Shown one piece after another: positions 1-10,145 of a stretch of 64,000 nucleotides of DNA; within the stretch, counting starts at the first letter, position 1, and each line of letters opens with the position of its first letter. The DNA comes from Hemileia vastatrix. Taxonomy: Eukaryota; Basidiomycota; Pucciniomycetes; Pucciniales; Zaghouaniaceae. The notes beneath the pieces were generated by a model. That model searched no databases. It saw only the letters and a list, made by a program, of their open reading frames with translations, and was not told the DNA's origin. Location of the stretch: contig JASXTE010000014.1 in NCBI GenBank assembly GCA_030280995.1, forward strand, positions 4,733,156-4,797,155, in the 5' to 3' direction. Both the position numbers and the translations under genes were made by a program.

Positions 1-1405
1 TAAGTTATCAATTCTTTGTATGAATTGCTGCCAATCAGATTTTGAATCCCTGTCAAAAGAAGGGTACTGATCTAACTTAGGCCAGTTCTTTTGGCTTGTT
101 TTTGCTTCCCTAACCTGAGGAATATTGAGTAATTCACTTACTTTAGAAAGATTATCATTTATTTCATCTTTTACTGATTTTATATTCTCAGAGCCCATGA
201 CACTATGTTCATGTTCAATCATTGGTTTATTATCAGAGTGTTTCATAAAAACTGGTACTCTTTCCACATAAGAGGCATTATCTTTTATTTTTTCAGTATT
301 TTTCAAAATGTTAGCTACTTCAATTTCTACTCTTTGTAACCTATCTTTTATTTCAGGTACATGAGTCAAGGTATCATTTACATTTGAAAAAGACAATTTT
401 ACACGTCCCTCTATGGTAGCCATAATATTCTGAGAATGTTCTAATTTAATTTCTAAATTTTTAATCTCAGAATTTAATCTTTTGTTTTCATTGATCAATT
501 CATTATTTGAATTCTCAATAATCTTTAATTTATTGGCCGTTGTACTCAATGATTGTGTGAGGTGTAATAATACACTTTCTGTATTATTGTTTGACCCTCT
601 AGAGAACTCTTCCAATTTTTCAATTCTTAATAATACTTTGCTAATGAGTTTTATTCCATTGGATTTTCTTTCAAGAAATATTCAATTTTTTCCATTTTAA
701 ACTCAGAATACTTATCATTAGGCTCAATATTTACTTCATTTGGTTCCATTTTAATATTTCTAGCATTATCTTTGTGATCAACAAAACTATGTACATTGTC
801 ATCATTATAATACAAATTTAAAAAGCTATTTTCAAATGAATAATTCTTTAAATCCTTATCAATTATATTCAGTAGATCCCTATCAATCCCTTTACCTATG
901 AGTAATTAATTGTTAGTGTCATATAATTGATCATGAGAAAATGGATAACTTACCAAGGTCTTATTACATTCACCCTGCCTCTGCTTGCCTTTCCCCTGTA
1001 AGGGTGACTGCTGGAACCCTGCTTTGGAGGGTGGTTGTAGTTTTGGGTGCACCAGTCCTGTTTCCATATGCTCACTGTAATATTTTGGTCCTCCTCTTGG
1101 GCTGGAGGTGCTTCTGGTGCAACCTTGGAAGTTTTTGAAACTACTGTTGTTGGTTGAGCTTTTAATTCTGCAAGAGCATGATTGACTTCTATGAATCCCT
1201 GTGCTGCTCTTTTTTCCAAATGGTTCATTTGGTCCACCATGTTGTTGGATTTTATGGTGAGGGAATTTAGAAGGGTTGAGAGGGAGTGAATTTGTTCTTG
1301 TAATGTATTTTTGGTTTTCTTTATTGATACTTGTTTTAAATGTCTTTCCCTTTTCTTTAGAGACATTGGTTGGCAGTTGCTGTTTGTTGGAGATAAATCA
1401 TCCAT
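1..1405 (-). pseudogene. Gag region of family B Gypsy element
   Basis: Reading leftward, an ATG at 1405 opens 151 codons (to 950) that encode a lysine-rich coiled coil and then a tryptophan/histidine-rich tail. This protein aligns with the second reading frame at 50906-51367, not with the long frame of family A. The frame stops at TGGTAA, which overlaps a GTAAGT donor (953-948). A good branch-like CTAAC and a CATAG acceptor follow, ending at 896. Downstream Gag resumes in another frame (GGT at 896) and stays open to a TAA at 653-651. Further breaks occur before position 1. The piece is therefore a degraded but readable Gag. The frame switch may be spliced or decayed, since the 58-nt intron-like segment alone does not restore frame. 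Confidence 0.65.
896..953 (-). other. Intron-like segment between two Gag frames (family B)
   Basis: The 58-nt segment starts with GTAAGT, contains CTAAC about 18 nt before the end, and ends in CATAG. The equivalent place in family D (20542-20599) and family A (51364-51415) also starts with GTAAG and ends in AG followed by GTAA. All three lengths are 1 modulo 3. Confidence 0.45.
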
Positions 1406-1606
1406 TTGAGTATCCTGAAACAGTTTTGTCAGCTATAGGTCTTAGATTATAATTTTTTATCTTATTACTCACATCATCTATGTTGTCACACATTTTTACA
1501 TGGAATTTAAAAATTAAAATATGAGTTATTAAAACTGCAAAAAGGAGTTTTATCAATATGAGTTAAAACTACTGAAGAAAATTTAATTACTTACTTGTAG
1601 GTATTA

Positions 1607-1803
1607 GGGGGTATCAAAGTTAGAAAATTGTAATTATTTAAAAGGTATTTCACACACAAAAAGAAAGCCACCAACTTGACATTAATTCTCAGTAAAAAGG
1701 TGTTTTTGGGGCACAATATGACATATTTTAAAAAATAATCATGGTTGATTTGGTGGAAAAAAGAGGTATTTTGAAAAGGAAGATTTCTAACTTTGATACC
1801 CCC
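1607..1803. mobile_element. MITE with GGGGGTATCAAAG terminal inverted repeats
   Basis: The ends are about 20-bp inverted repeats: GGGGGTATCAAAGTTAGAAA on the left and its complement on the right. Both sides are flanked by TA. It has no coding capacity and lies in the leader of the family B element. A one-ended relative is at about 31301-31378, and the 696-bp palindrome at 34967 has the same outer motif. Confidence 0.75.
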
Positions 1804-2286
1804 TATTAAGTGTATTTTAAAATGCCAAAAGTCTAATATGCTTTTATGTGGTCACTTGATATAGCTTTTCTACAATATGTAGCCGTGGTTTTATATTTAA
1901 AAATGAAAATTTTTCAGTAATGTTCTTTCTAAATATTAAATGAGTTTTAAGAACCAATAAAAAGGGATTAAAATTCCTGTTTAAAAGAGTAATTAATCAG
2001 TTTTTATTATCCAGTTTATCATCTTGAAATATCACAAAATTAATTGGTCTATTGACAGACTCCCACTAATAACAATTTTTATGTTCAATTAGTGGTAAAA
2101 TTTTAATTCAATATCAAAATTTTTATTATATAACAGGGCTTCTCTTTCTAAAATCTCTATATAAGTGACCCCAACTTGTTGTAATTATCCAAATTTTCTA
2201 TAGGGATTTTGTTTACTTGAAGCCTCTTTTTTAATTTTTACTTACTGTAAGATTACCAACAGAATTCTTGAGGGAAGGTCCTCAAT

Positions 2287-3780
2287 TTTCAGGTTGAGTT
2301 CAGGTACAGAGATGTGAATAGCTTGATTAGTCAGTTTTCTACAAGATTTTAATAACCCTAAATGAATACTGTAGCACAAATCGAATAGGTATTAAAATTT
2401 AACTCAATATGAGGGTCACAGTAATTTTTATCTCACTAATTATAAATGGTTTACAATTCTATAGTTGGTATAAAAATAGATGTAATAGTTAAGATACCTT
2501 TCAAAGACTATAAAAGTACTACTGATATGTATTTTAATTGTATTGGCTATATATTTTAATTGTAATGATAAATAATGTAGAAAACAAGACCCAAAACCCC
2601 CTCCTTTTATAGCCAATCATTCTCCAATGTGTCCTCTTGATTTACCAGTCCTATAGATGGCTAATGACGCCTAATTCCAGCTAATGCACCTATCCATAAA
2701 CATAAAGAATGACCAATAACATAATTAGAATGATATCACCTTCCAAAATCCTGGAGTAATAGGGATAATCCATCAAAATAAAAGAATAATCAAAAAGAGA
2801 GTATATGAATGTAATATCTTAATATAAAAGACTAAAAAAATGAAGAATAACACTGAATATTACAAAATATTAAGGTGGATTAACAGTAGAAATTATGGGG
2901 CTAATTATTCCAAATTACTACATGAAATCCCCATCCAAAATTGACCAAAATTGACTGAGAAACCACTGAAAAACCCAAAACAGGATAAGAGATGTGGGTT
3001 AACTGAATGCAGTCCTTTGAAGGCACATTAATGGGTAAATAATTGACTAATTTAGGAAAATTTAAGTGTGGTAGTGATTTTTTGGCACCAAGTTTGAAAT
3101 TTTGAATGAAATTAGTGCATTTAATAAGGTCAATGCACCTATAATTAAATTAGGACACTAAATAAGCGCCTGTAACCTATTTTAGTGTGTTTCCTCATAT
3201 TGTGTGTAGAATGTGGGGGTAATTATAGTGTGAAAAAGCTAACTTTTCTAAAATTGAAGCTATTCACATGGGAAAAATGCTTGAAGTATGTGGCCAGTAC
3301 ACAGAAACCATTTCTGGCATAAAAAACACCAAATTTGAAAAGTGTAAATTTTATGAATTTAAGTGGCCAAATCAGTAGTAATAATTAAGACAAATTGATA
3401 TTTCAAAGTTCTTTTTTAATATTATTAAATTTTTAGTGCATATATTCATTTTTTAAGTGATGTAAAGTGCATTTCTTGTTTTTCACATAAAACAATGAAA
3501 AAAACAGCTTTAAGTCTACTTAAAAATTATTCAGCCTAATTTTTATGGTTCTTAAGGCTACCTTAGCATATTCCAACTTAATATTTAGTACATAAGACTT
3601 ATAATAGGTGGATATACATGTGTATATAAGGTGTTATAATGGCATATATTGTATTTAATCATAAATTTCACTTATGTATACAACTTGTGTACCTTTATTT
3701 ATTGTTCCCATGTATAATAAATTTTTTTAAAATAAGTTATAATTACCTTTAAATCAGTCCTAGGAATATCCAGGCTGACA
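2287..3780 (-). repeat. 5' LTR of family B element (about 1,494 bp)
   Basis: On the minus strand it begins TGTCAGCCTGGATATTCC, like the LTR starts of family A, and ends in CTGAAA (degenerate from CTGACA). It is collinear over its length with the solo LTR at 37355-38855, including the blocks near 3060-3330 and 38150-38410. It has no long ORF. Confidence 0.75.
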
Positions 3781-6052
3781 GAGAGTCACCAAAATTTAAT
3801 ATAATTCCATAAATTAATAAATAAATAAGATATGTCAAACTTACTAGTTTTAAAGTAATGAAAATTACTCAAGCCAAAATGCAGATCAAGTCTAGAAACT
3901 AATTTTGGGACTTTCCACAGGTAAAGGCTATAGGAACCCCATATAAATTAATGTTTTCATGATTACCTGTTATAAAACATAAGGTTGTTGTCCCATTACT
4001 TTAGTTTAGTAAATTGAAATATCAGATTTATTTATTAAAAATTTATGAAAGAATTAAAAATTATTCTGTTAATCTACAAATCCTCTTACTTTTTTTATCC
4101 ACCTAAATTTTTATTAAATTTTTTACTCTGTTTATTCTTTGGATTCTCTTTTGACTTATTTGGAAGGAGAAGCCAAAATGAGTAAAGGTTTGTAAAGATT
4201 CCAAACCTTAAGGAGCTTTTGTTTTTGGTGATTATTGTGAGAAAATTTGCAAACTGATTTGATAATTCCATTTCCTAATCCAAAATTGATTATACACCTA
4301 TGATTCAGGAAATATATAACATGTACTTTTATTTTAGCAGATGAGGGAATAAATTTTCCAGTAATAGGATCAATATATGAGAATATTCCAAAAGTAAGAT
4401 GATTGGAGTCATTTGAATCAGTATAAGTTTTTTTATGAAACCAGTAATTAGTGATTATAACATTGTAAAACAATAGATATTCACTAAAAATCTCTTCCTA
4501 TTCCAAGTCAGACCAATTTGGTGCTCTAATTCTAGTAGCAAGTTCATGATTTTCTTCAAAATCTTTATTGTAGATTTTCTTAAGTTGAAGAGCAATAAAA
4601 TAATTAGGTGAAGTTAAGGTGTCCCATTTTCAAAAATTGTTATATTTTTCAGCTTTAGATAAATTTTTGAGCAAAGAATATATACCTATAGACTTAAAAT
4701 GAGTGAAATGATATTAAGAATGAAACAAAAATTGTTAGACTTACCAAGAGAATAAACTTAAACATATCCTAGTCTCCATCCATAACCAATCATGATACCA
4801 CCCATCAAATTCTTATTCTTTATTGGTAAGAAAACCAAAGCCATTCGATATAGTGTGGTGAAGAGATCAAATAGTTTTTTAAAATATTCATCTTTTAAAC
4901 CATCAAAAAAAGGATTTTTGTAAATAAATTGAGGTTTAAAAGTATTACTGATTACTGCCTTAACTTCATTGCCTCCTGGTTTGGTTAGACAAATTATATC
5001 TTCTAGTAAAATCTTTGGATAATTATTTTTTATTGAATTTAGTTTTATAGTACTTAATGTTTGATATATCTCCAAATATACTATCTAAGTGATTTTTTTT
5101 ATTATAATTATTTTTTGTTGATGTTTTAGATGATGATTGAAAAGAAGTTGAAATTGAAGATGATAATGAAGTTAAAGAAGATGAGAGAGAATTATGTGGT
5201 GACTCTGAAGAGATAGACATGTATTTTTCTACAAAAAAACTTGTAATTTTTCAAAACTCAAAATATTTAAAAGTAAAAAAGATCTCAAATAATTTAAAAT
5301 AAATCAACTTGAAAAATTTCTGCAAAAAACTTATAAGAATAATTATTACTTCAATTGAATGTGAAGAATATTTTTTTAAAATTCTGAAAAAAAAATATAA
5401 ATAATAAATGTTCTAATACATATCTGTAAAGCTTATTTTAGGAATTTGGAAGTGTGTGTGACAGGGCAGGGGGTAGGAAGAAAGGTGAGGGGGAGAGGTG
5501 GAGGTGGGTTGGTGGTTCTCAGTCTTCCTGAAATCAAATATAGTAAAAATTGTCAGTTCTTTTTATTAATTGCAAGAAAGACTCACTATTTTTAATATGG
5601 GGGGGAAAGTGGGGGAATAAAATACCCCATTCAGAAAGGTTTCAGCCATTTGAGGGAGGTGAGGGAGAGGTGGAGTGGATAAAATACCCCAGCCAGAAAG
5701 TAGGGAGAAGTGGGGGTATGAAAAATCATTTGATGACACCATGAAGGGGGGAAATGGGGGGAAGGGGGGATGATGGAGAGAAAAAAAAGAAAGAAAGAAA
5801 AAGAGAAGAAAGAAAAAAAATTAGTCTAACCTTGAAAACCAAAAAAAAGAACTCACAGGAAAAAAACAAAAAAAAAAAAAAGAAAAAAAAATAAGAATTA
5901 GCAAATATAAAAATTAAAATTAAAAAATGACTTACCTGTAGAGATGAGTTGAGCAAAAAATACATTTCAAATTCTTTGAGGGATGTTTGAGGAGATGATG
6001 AAAAGGATATGAGGCATAAAAGAAAATAAAGAATGACTGAAAAATTATGCAA
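3781..6052 (-). pseudogene. Tet-like 2OG-Fe(II) oxygenase repeat, copy 1 (broken)
   Basis: Two minus-strand blocks carry the family. Positions 5075-4758 contain the upstream GGIMIGYGWR block, and 4560-4156 contain the core with an INFGLGNGIIK motif (FPDH-IIDFGLGNGIIK in copies 2 and 3). Known rust Tet-like proteins have the same order: G-W block, H-x-D, then the F-x-IDF-GI block. They are non-haem iron dioxygenases of the TET/JBP type, expected to act on modified bases. Here the iron-binding H-x-D reads YTD, so the histidine is lost, and there is an in-frame stop near 4500. A serine-rich N-terminal segment lies at 5220-5023, and a CTACAG/GTAAGT exon end is visible at 5937. Function of this copy is very unlikely. 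Confidence 0.6.
5420..5770. repeat. G-rich repetitive stretch inside the Tet-like repeat
   Basis: The stretch is purine/G-rich with two loose direct copies of an ATAAAATACCCC-x-CAGAAAG block (around 5617 and 5679) among runs of GGGGG. It is followed by A-rich sequence to 5930. I see no credible gene in it. Confidence 0.5.
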
Positions 6053-6189
6053 TAGCTAAAAATTGGCAATTTCATGTTTAGTTGGTGAAAAAAAAATGAG
6101 ACAGATAAAAGAGACTTTCACTAAAAATTCAAAATAAAAGTCAATATTCAAAAATAAAATTGAAAAAGTAAGAGAATAATACATGCAAT

Positions 6190-7131
6190 TTGATCATTTG
6201 AAGAGTATGAAAAAAAAGTAAAAGGGTTTTGTTGAGAAATGTTGGAGTGTTATTTGAAGATTTTTTTCCCTTATGCTAGTTGACTGATATATGGAAATTT
6301 TGGATATACTGGGAGGTTTTTCAACTTCTTCTTCTTCATAAAACTCTAGACATTGATCTTTGAGGTCAGCAAGCAGGTTATGAAGTATAGTACAACACAG
6401 AATCCAGTTAATCACTTCCTCCATTTTTGGATTTATTTCTAAGAGGACTTCTTAATTCCCTTAAACTGGAAAAAAAACCTTTCAAGACTAGAATATAATG
6501 TTCAATATGGACTCTTGAATTTACCAAATGATTGTTGAACTTAGAATTTTACCTGTCTTCATATTCTGCTCCCCCAAAAGCAGGAAGTACACAATTTCCA
6601 TTCACATAAGCATAATAAGCCAGGAGATGCTGATCTTCATCAAAGAATATTCAGGTTATTTTAAAATTTGCATTCCTTGGAAGATGTAGGAGTCATGACA
6701 TGATCCAGGATAGCCAGAAAAGAAAGATACAATTTTTTTTCATGTCACATGTAAGCTGAACTGAAATTGAATATCTATAGAGAAGATATAGTTGTTTGTG
6801 TTAGTTTCATAAAATAATGAAAGGAATTAAAAATAATGTACCTCTTTTTATAGTAAAAGTAATTTTTTTCACCTTAAGCATGTTTTTGGCTCAAAGGAAT
6901 AGAAGTAAAATCAACAAAACCAATAAATCCTGAGAAGCTCTCTGCTTACATAACTTGAGAGGATTCAAGTCATTCTTCTTTTGTTGGCCAGGTAAGAAGT
7001 TGAGATTACAAGGATTTGATAGAAGTGATTTATTGTTTGGTATTAGTGTTAACAGAACTATACCCTAAATCCAAGACATTTTCTAAAAATTTCAAGGTAG
7101 CTCTGTTACCATTGGAACCCAAATGACATAG
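6190..7131 (-). pseudogene. PIF/Harbinger transposase, C-terminal part (HARBI1-like)
   Basis: This is the 3' half of a gene whose 5' half lies at 15860-16308. The two parts are separated by the family C Gypsy element. Homology is visible across frame breaks: a GFVDFTSIPL block near 6900 (the VDGT block of the DDE nuclease), an NGNCVLPAFGG-like block near 6600, a RVHIEH-LKG block near 6500, and the CTILHNL block near 6385. That is the order in HARBI1-type nucleases. At least five in-frame stops or shifts separate these blocks, so it is inactive. The last ORF (6424-6194) carries the ILHNL motif and an acidic tail. The plus-strand copy at 59021 gives the reference reading of the upstream part. 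Confidence 0.75.
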
Positions 7132-7922
7132 TGTCACCAGACTACCTACGCACATGGTCGAGGGTGTTCTTGGAAGTGAGATGGAGGGAGGAGTTTACAA
7201 ACTTCTTTGAAGCACAGAGGAAATGTTTGCAGAAGTGATTTGAAGATGACTTGAAGGAAGAGCTACTGCTTGGAGATATGTTCGATAAGAATTCTAATAT
7301 AATTTAAAGGTAATATTAATATTCTTAAGATCTCACAAAGGGTTGGAAACTCAATAATCAAAGTTTTAAGTTTTAGAAATGATTACTGAGAAAAATAAGG
7401 AAATGTACAATAATAATGATTTAACCTGAAGCTTTACCACTATTAACTATATATACGCTTTATAATTTAATTCTAAAGAAATATCAAACCAAAATCCAAC
7501 CCCTCCTTGCATTGACCTCATACCCATCCATCATTCCGCACACCACAGACCTCCAAAAATACACCCATTACACCTGGACCCTCCTCACTAACATCTGTTA
7601 ACCCTTTAATCCTCCACTAACCATCCAGTCCATGCTCACTACCCCTGTTAATAACCCACAGATACTTAATAAAACTTTTAGCGGAATATTACATTAACTA
7701 TTGCACTGTGCGTTGCTTATCAAAGAAAATACTAAACACACTATTGAGAGATTGACTAATTTAGATTTAAAGTTTAGATTAGCGCGGTTGAATAGTGAGT
7801 ACACAAAGGAAAGTCGCAGTTGCTATGTAGAATTGTTTTCTGCGCTTTGAGTATGGATTTAGACCTCTGTATTATTGATTTGATGAGCTGCTTTTACCTC
7901 GAGTGTCACGTGGCGCATGACA
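7132..7922 (-). repeat. LTR of family C element (left copy, 3' LTR)
   Basis: It starts TGTCACCAGACTACC and ends GCGCATGACA on the plus strand. It aligns along its whole length with 15051-15859 and, in reverse orientation, with the solo LTR 38970-39776. It differs from 15051-15859 by several substitutions and a missing ~17-bp piece near 7500, so the insertion is not recent. Confidence 0.85.
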
Positions 7923-8029
7923 GATGCCCAGGTATAAAACACAAGCTCTGTTGAGGGTGAGACACATTCTTCCCACATTACTTTCTCTGACTCCTTCTTT
8001 TATTAATTATTATTTTTTTTTCTTGTATT

Positions 8030-9252
8030 ATGTCGAACTGCCCTACTCCAACTCCCACGCCTCCACACCCCAAAGTGGATGTTGGAATTGTTACACGGAA
8101 ATAATCCCAAGCATGCACGGCCTGCAAATCAATGGAGTATTTTTGCATCAAAAGCACGTCCACACAAGGTCCATGCCAGAAATGCAAGTTTTGACACTGG
8201 AGACGGGTGATGTGTGATGCTCTCTCAAAAAATGAGGACATCGAGCAAAGATTTACCAAGACTAAGTACTGGGTAATCCCAAAGACTAAAGAGGTGGTCG
8301 AAGACATTTGGGACGTGTCAGTCTGGGAAGATTGTTTGGTAGAAGAAGTTGAGGAAGAGGTGGAGGATACCATGGCGACTTGCATAACCCAGGCCACAGG
8401 TAAAAAATGAGGGGTGAAAGAGGAGGTGGATGAACTGGTTGAAGAGAAAGAGGATGAAGTTCCCATCTTGAACCGGACTCCAAAGAAGCAGCGGATGATC
8501 ATCAAAGATGATTAAGAGGAGGAGGAAGTGACAGTAGAGGTCACCCCAAGGCTATTTTTAGAGCCTGACCCGTTTTTTGAAGTAATTTTGCCTTTTATTG
8601 TTTCAAAATTTTGTTACTGACACTACGCAATATAGGGGGTGGACTTGCTAGCAAGTCCTCAACCTGAACTCAGATGGAACTCAGATGGAACTCAGACTGA
8701 ACTCATACTGAACCCATACTGAATTCTACTTGAACACCCGCCTAAAACTGTTCTTCTGAGTGGTGTTCATTCCTGATTGTATGGCTCCTTTATCAATAGC
8801 TCAATGTGTGTTCAATCTATGGTGAGTTTGGGTCCAAGGTTGCGGACTTGCTAGCAAGTCCGCCCCCCATATTGTGTGGTGTGATGACTGTATGTTTTTA
8901 GAATTCAGATGTCACTGCTGAAGCTCCAATTGTAGAGGCTGCGCCATTAATGCCAGTTGAGGCAAGTCAACTGGCGGTTAATTTGAGGGAGGATAATGAG
9001 GAAACCCTTGAACAGGTATGGTCAAAGAAACCTTGGCAGGGTCGACGAGCTTGATTCATCAAAAATTTAAATGATGAGATCAACAAGATTTTCGATGTCG
9101 CCTCCTTCAATGTGGCAGAAGAATTACTGGAGATTGGAGAAGTGGTACCAGTAGGAGAGGAGGAGTTATTTGAAAAATGCAGGAAGGAAATAAGGGTGGT
9201 ATTGGAAAAAATGAAGAAATTGGTTTGGGAGAAAATACAGGAGAAAATTTGA
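8030..9252 (+). pseudogene. Zn2Cys6-like gene remnant, antisense inside family C element
   Basis: An ATG at 8030 starts one frame that reads to about 8581 through stops at 8102, 8192, 8408 and 8513. Near the N-terminus it has the spacing C-x2-C-x6-C-x8-C-x2-C (ACTAC through CQKC). This resembles fungal Zn2Cys6 DNA-binding domains. Acidic, glutamate/valine-rich sequence follows. A GTAATT donor at 8582 and a TTTTTAG acceptor at 8901 define an intron that contains a MITE. The second exon (8902-9252) reads as an acidic protein ending in a lysine/glutamate helix, with one stop near 9050. A TATAAAA lies at 7931-7937, 90 bp upstream. I infer a captured host-type gene carried on the opposite strand of the retroelement; it is now broken. 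Confidence 0.55.
8621..8881. mobile_element. CACTA-like MITE in the intron of the antisense gene
   Basis: The ends are CACTACGCAATATAGGGGG and, inverted, CACCACACAATATGGGGGG. Next inward on both sides is the self-complementary block GGACTTGCTAGCAAGTCC. The flanks are TGA on both sides (8618-8620 and 8882-8884), a 3-bp TSD as in the CACTA superfamily. Inside, at 8665-8735, is a short tandem array of GAACTCAGATG-like units. It has no coding capacity. Confidence 0.65.
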
Positions 9253-10145
9253 AATAGAAAGAGGAAAAAAGTAGAAAGCACTTTGTGTATTTATTTATTT
9301 ATTTTATTTTGTTGTTTTAATTGAAATTTTAATATATATTTTATAAGATTTTGAAAAAGAAAAATAAATAAAATAAAATTTGAATAAAATTTTGTTTTAA
9401 ATTTTGAAAGAAGAAAAGAAAAAATATTTAACTGAGAAAATTTTAGTTTAAGTTTTGAAAAGAAAAAATTTAAGTAAGAAGAGAGAAAAAAAAAAAGTTG
9501 ATTGAAACAATTTCGTTTGAAATGAAAATTTAATGAGAGAAAAATTTGTTATTCATGAAAGTTTATTTATTGAAGTTTTTGAGGAATTTTGGTTACTTGA
9601 AAAAAAAAGAGAAAAATAGTTTTGAAAAAAGAGTTTGAAAGAAAGAAGTAATTTGTTCAAAGAATTTTAAAAGAGAGATTCAAAGGTTGAAGTGAAGTTT
9701 GAGAAAGATTGTTGTATTGAGTTTGTGAAAAATTTTGATAGTTCAAAGAAAAAGAAATAAGGAAATAAAAATTTTATTTTGAAAAAGAAAAAAAGTTTGA
9801 AAGGAGAAAAAAGAAAAGAAAGAAAATTAAAGGAGTTATTGATTTTTAAGATTTTATTTTAATGAATTTTTTAAGACTTTGTTTTTATATTATTATATTT
9901 TATTTTATTTTTAATTTAACCTTTTGATTTAATTTAATTTAATTTTAGTTTAGTTTATTTTATTTTATTTTATTTTATTTATTTTTAAAGAAGGTTGAAA
10001 AAAGCTTTTGAAAAGAAGAAAGAAGAAAAGAGAAAACAGAGTAAGGATTTTTTAGAAGTAAAGAAGTTTTAGAATTTTTTTTTAAAAAAAAAAGAAAAGA
10101 GAAAGAAAAGAAAAAAGAGAAGAGAAGAGAAAATAAAAGAGAGTT
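9253..10145. other. Purine-rich low-complexity spacer in family C
   Basis: About 0.9 kb of A/G-rich plus strand (AAAAAGAAAGAAAAG-type runs) with short TTTTATTTTA runs near 9890-9980. It lies between the antisense gene remnant and the end of pol. Such a tract just upstream of a 3' LTR could be an overgrown polypurine region, but it also looks like simple slippage. I see no gene. Confidence 0.5.

Larger units (their letters stand above)
1..3780 (-). mobile_element. Ty3/Gypsy LTR retrotransposon, family B, 5' half (runs off left edge)
   Basis: This is a minus-strand element. It reads from its 5' LTR (2287-3780) through a leader (about 1406-2286) into Gag (1405 down to 1), and protease, pol and 3' LTR lie beyond the window. 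The Gag region aligns with that of the intact family A element at 49132-57980; the block at 1-110 matches the Gag segment with the residues NWPK and TYDG. The sequence just inside the LTR (ATTGAGGACCTTCCCT on the minus strand) aligns with the primer-binding region of family A. A MITE is inserted in the leader at 1607-1803. The right flank (3781 on) is the 3' part of a Tet-like oxygenase repeat, so the element probably landed there; I could not find a TSD. Confidence 0.8.

Noticed and set aside
7978..8505. 175-codon Ser/Thr-rich minus-strand frame
   Set aside because: It is the complement of the acidic coding strand of the antisense Zn2Cys6-like remnant; GAG/GAA codons read backward give Ser/Phe/Leu.
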